A stretch of 64,000 nt of DNA. It comes from Chloranthus sessilifolius (lineage: Eukaryota > Streptophyta > Magnoliopsida > Chloranthales > Chloranthaceae). The stretch spans positions 8,770,088 through 8,834,087 of the forward strand of contig CM037593.1 of the NCBI GenBank assembly GCA_021018995.1. Reading direction: 5' to 3'. A program made the position numbers and the translations under genes. Shown here in pieces: positions 60,288 through 64,000 of this stretch. The notes under the pieces are model-generated. The model did no database searches. It was not told the origin of the DNA and saw only the letters and a program-made list of their open reading frames with translations. Position 1 is the first letter of the stretch. Every line of letters begins with the position of its first letter.

Positions 60288-60431
60288 CACTACGAAAAAT
60301 AAGACTATTAGCGGCAGATTTTTGCAGCAAAAAACTGGCACTATTAACACAAAAACTATTAGCAACAAGGGTATTAGCGGCAGTTATTTTTTAATAGCAG
60401 GCTCCCCCTAATAGTCTTACTTTTTCAAGTG
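60288..60431. mobile_element. CACTA-type MITE (144 bp)
   Basis: Left end CACTACGAAAAATAAGACTA; right end read inward CACTTGAAAAAGTAAGACTA. The 3-bp duplication CCT lies at 60285-60287 and 60432-60434. It sits inside a GGGTCGGG-type repeat (about 60090-60560), splitting it. Interior units AGCGGCAG and ACTATTA repeat. Confidence 0.85.
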
Positions 60432-60822
60432 CCTGATGGGTCAAATTTATGTGTCCTCCGACCCGATAAAATATCGGGTTGGATCTAGTCGGGGATCGGG
60501 TGGACCAAACCTGCTGATAGTAGTTTGGGTTATTCGTTTCCACCCTTAAACAGCAAAGCCTTAACGTCGGACCCAAGCTAGACCCATCCCAAACCGCGAA
60601 AGTAAGGGGTACAGCTGGCCGCTATAAGTAGACATCGCGTTGAATTAGTCCCTTTCATTACCTGAAGTTCTATCTCCAAGTATCTATTTTGTTCGTATCT
60701 GAAAATAAAAAGGTTTCTATTTTGTTCTGTTACAACTTATAACTGCCCCAAAGCTAATTACTGATACTTATCTCGGATTATGACTTTGGACTCATAATGA
60801 AACTCTAACTACAACCACTTAC

Positions 60823-60830
60823 TATAAATA
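60823..60830 (+). promoter_or_regulatory. Likely TATA box of the GDSL-family gene
   Basis: TATAAATA lies 107 bp before the chosen ATG at 60937, with a pyrimidine-rich leader (TCTCCCATTCTTTTTCTC) after it, a normal plant layout. Confidence 0.6.
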
Positions 60831-60936
60831 AGAACATCTCCCATTCTTTTTCTCGTTAGAAATTTCATACGTTCCTCTCTGCTTGCGCTGCACTTCATTT
60901 TCTTTACCCTCCCTTCTCCTATCTCAAATTATCAAT

Positions 60937-63548
60937 ATGATCTTTATTGGTTTTCGATTTTCTCCTCCAATCTTAGGCTTTATAGTTCTTCTTCTCATAT
61001 TTCATGCTGTGAATGGTTATGAATCAATATTCAATTTCGGGGATGCGTTTTCAGATACGGGAAACTACTTAATTGAGGATTATGATTACTCTATTCGGCA
61101 GCCCAATATTGGCAAATTACCCTATGGCGAAACCTATTTTAATAGGTCAACAGGCCGCTTCTCTAATGGACGATTAATCATTGATTTCATGGGTATGCTT
61201 TATAAAGTTTTAGATTAATTATTTTCATATTTCTTTTGATCTTTTAATTTTTTTTTGTCTCGTATATGTCACTAATGAAGATAAAGACCTTATAATGGAT
61301 GAGGTTAAGTGGATTCCTTAAGTACATATAACCGGTTATTTTACTCTGCGTTCCCATATGTTTTTTCTGTTTTCTTTTTGTAAATGAGTAAACTAGGGTT
61401 GAAAATATTGTCAACCTTCCATTCTGCTACAAGACCAAACCCTAGTGAGTAGTGACTCAATTGACTTGATGAATCTTCCGTTTGGATGTCCTATGAACCA
61501 TGGTTAAACAAATAGGGCTATGAGCATGGTATCAAGTCTCAGTCGATACTGGTACGTATCGGCAGTAGTATTGATTTTTGTAAACTGAGATGCTAATACC
61601 GCCCCGAAAGCATTATCGGGGTGGTATCAGTGTCAGTATCGGTTTCAGACCGATACGGGTCTGTATGGGCCGATACTGTCTCGGTATAGGCCCATGCTGA
61701 CCAATAAAAAATTAAATTTGTGTTTATCTTTCAAAAAAAATTATACTGGCAGAGGCTGACACCCTTTAACGATACCGAGTTTGATACCTTGGTTTTGAGA
61801 CTGCTCACTTGCAGCTCATGATAGGAACATCTTTGATCAATTAACGCAATTGGTCTATCAGCTCATTATTGGCATGTCTCAACAGAAAATCATGCTTACC
61901 AAAGCATTAGAATTTTAGAATCATCAATCGATGTAGGGCTTTCAACAAATTGGGTCTCGCAAAAATTTTGGTTGCCCAGGGTATGTCCAACCCGACCTGA
62001 TGGGTCAACGGTATGTACTTGATCAACCCAAAAACTCAACCCAACTTGACGCTCAACAAAATACCCTCTTATTATTCATGTTTTTATATAAAATATTGGG
62101 GACCTGACCCAACCAGAAATTAGGGTCAGATGCTTCATGCCCGACCGATGGGTCAAGTTTATGTTCCCAAACCAATAAAAATTTGAATCAGGCTGACCAG
62201 CAGGGCCTGTTCTGCAAGTAGGTCCTATTCCTATTAATTAATCCTTTATTGTGAAAATATTAGTTTATTTGGTTCCAACTTCCAAGTAATATAGGAACAA
62301 AGAACCACAATGTAAGTGCTAATATAATATGTCATTTTAAATTTTCAGCGGAAGCTTTTGGTCTTCCATTTTTACCTCCATATTTATCAGCACTGAGAGC
62401 CCAAGATTATAGAAAAGGAGCCAATTTTGCAGTTGTAGGAGCTACTGCGATGGATACTCCTTATTTTTATGATAGAACAGAAGTAGCAACAAATAGCACT
62501 CTTCTAGTTCAACTCGACCGGTTCAAGAAGTTGTTACCTTCTCTATGCTCTACTGAGACAGGTGATTCTCATATCCATTCTCTTTATTTCATTTCTAAGT
62601 TAAATAAATAGTCATTCTTTTAAGTAATATATTTGTTAGATCTGCCATCTAATTTGTCTATTTGATTGCCCACTAGATTGCCATGAATATCTAAAGAGAT
62701 CGCTACTAGTAGTTGGAGAGATTGGAGAAAGAGATTACAAGTTTACGGGGATTAACACAGATGTGGTTCGTGATGTAGTCAATGTTATCACCCAAACCAT
62801 CATGGTAAGAAATCCTCTATTTTGCTATGCTAAATCGATACGTGCTATTTGTTGTCATCACTATTATTAATGAATATAGTTTTTATTTTATTTTCTTTAA
62901 TTCCAGGAATTGATTACTATTGGAGCGACTAATATTATGGTGCCTGGGATGTTTCCAATGGGATGTCTTCCATACTATTATGGAAATCCAGCTTTTGTTA
63001 GGGGTAGCGCTCTTGGCATTGATCCCCAAAATGGGTGTCTAAGAGATAAAAATGATCAGGCAGAGTACCACAACACGCTACTCCAATACAATATCCAACT
63101 GCTAAGAGATGTGTATCCCTATGTTAAGATCATGTATGCAGACAACTACAATGCAGCCATGCGTTTATTCAACAACCCTATTCAATATGGTAAGCTTTGT
63201 TTATAGACTTAATTTTTGAGAATTATAGCGTGCTGCCTCAGAAAGCATTAACATATTCTTCAATTTTGTCATTAATCAGGTTTCTCAAGTGATGTGCTAT
63301 CAGTGTGCTGCGGAGAAAGCGCTGCCAAATTCAACTATGACACAGGGATCGGTCATTGTGGGCAAGGAGGTTTCGTGTGTGACAAGCCAGAATTATTTGT
63401 TAATTGGGATGGAGAGTATTTCAGTGAAGCTGCTTATAAATCGATTGCCTCTGCTCTGATTTTCGAGAATTACACCACCCCTCTATTCAATCAAGACAAC
63501 TTTCGAGGACGTTGCACCATCCCCATATTGAACTCACTTTGCTTCTAA
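60937..63548 (+). CDS. GDSL-lipase/esterase family protein lacking catalytic residues (five exons)
   Basis: Exons: 60937-61192, 62349-62561, 62677-62804, 62907-63189, 63280-63548. All introns are GT-AG; the join is 1,149 bp (382 residues), a normal length. A signal peptide spans about residues 1-27 and implies secretion. Active enzymes hydrolyse esters using a Ser-Asp-His set. Here block I is FNFGDAFSDTGN with Ala37 where the nucleophile Ser stands; block III is GERD (173-176), with Arg175 where the oxyanion-hole Asn stands; block V is DGEY (337-340), with Tyr340 where His stands. Block II (GANFAVVGATA) and the Cys and fold-forming segments (MVPGMFPMGCLP, NGCL, VKIMYADNYNAAM, SVCCG) are kept. 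The family branch resembles sinapine/acetylajmalan-esterase-type proteins. I infer a non-catalytic secreted protein. The start is chosen at the ATG that opens the signal peptide; an upstream TTG frame is not a start. Confidence 0.93.
61500..62230. repeat. Repeats inside GDSL intron 1
   Basis: About 61520-61780 is a third GTATCGG/CCGATAC palindromic copy. About 61930-62220 is a hAT-like CCCGACCTGATGGGTC-rich repeat starting GTAGGGCTTTCAAC. They explain most of the 1,156-bp intron. Confidence 0.6.
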
Positions 63549-64000
63549 TAAGTGGCTTGTTCTGTTTTTTTTTTTTTTTTCACTTTGTACTCCATTTTGT
63601 TTGTAAGTACTATATGATAGATTTTGCAATTAGCATGCATTCTGTTTTTTTGCATGTTTTTTGTTTCCTTTTAGTAAAATTATGTACAAATGTCTACATG
63701 CTTTTCATGGTAGGGGAGGCAATAATTTCTAATTGATTATTGCTTAGCATGTAAGGATGAACGATGAATCGAGATCGTCCATTATTGCACTCGATGAATG
63801 GAAACACTATTTTAAAAGTTATGGATTAATTGAGTGCCACCCACACCCATAGATAAAAACGCTCGCAAGTAAATTCCCTAATCATTTCCATCAGTCCTAG
63901 AGTTAATACATTGGAATTTTTTTTTAAATTTTTTTTTTTTTTATAACATAGGGTATCCCAAATTTGGGCTTGGACTAAGCCATATGGGTGACATCGTCCC
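63549..64000. other. 3' flank of the GDSL-family gene
   Basis: Presumptive 3' UTR with T-runs, then spacer. No further gene. The 74-residue ORF at 63512 is a low-complexity shadow. Confidence 0.5.

Noticed and set aside
60883..60936. N-terminal extension of the GDSL gene from an upstream TTG
   Set aside because: TTG is not a normal plant start; the ATG at 60937 begins a proper signal peptide.

Overview
The window is nuclear DNA of a flowering plant with a large, transposon-rich genome. The evidence is two multi-exon plant cell-wall or secretory genes with GT-AG introns, LTR retrotransposons of plant type, MULE, hAT and CACTA elements, and dispersed fold-back repeats. The sequence does not let me name the species.

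Only two host genes are convincing, both on the + strand. One is a five-exon pectate lyase (20908-23616, 436 codons plus stop, pollen LAT59-like). The other is a five-exon GDSL-lipase-family gene (60937-63548, 382 codons plus stop) in which the nucleophile Ser, the oxyanion-hole Asn and the catalytic His are all replaced, so it looks like a well-preserved pseudoenzyme. I see no tRNA, rRNA or CRISPR feature.

Layout. 1-1900: degraded repeats and a fold-back element. 1946-9303: complete non-autonomous LTR element (minus strand, TSD TACAG). 9304-20900: MITEs, a second fold-back, a tandemly duplicated LTR/leader unit, and inside it a 2.49-kb solo LTR (12020-14507, TSD TGGTG) whose empty site survives in the neighbouring duplicate. 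20908-23616: pectate lyase. 24850-26180: a degenerate ~130-bp satellite. 26481-40920: a LINE split by a 12.2-kb Ty3/gypsy chromovirus-like element (27993-40155, TSD GATTT). 40969-56725: an old Ty1/copia element, itself split by an 8.4-kb MULE (43235-51621, 9-bp TSD AAAGGAATA) and by a hAT-like insertion. 56892-60560: hAT MITEs and a tiny CACTA MITE. 60937-63548: GDSL-family gene.

The most unusual signals are structural. (i) Related LTRs carry dense arrays of short perfect palindromes in a similar position, but the palindrome differs: TCGATTAATCGA in the solo LTR, GTGATCGATCAC in the Ty3 element. (ii) Five odd-centred palindromes share the core CCCAGGG but have different, still self-complementary arms. 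(iii) The Ty3 element has two candidate spliceosomal introns and a third open reading frame downstream of integrase. (iv) The MULE pairs a GRF zinc-finger gene with a convergent MURA transposase, an arrangement like MuDR. (v) Differences between LTR pairs concentrate at CAG/CTG/CCG sites and are mostly indels, which suggests methylation-linked base-calling errors; some apparent frameshifts may therefore not be real.
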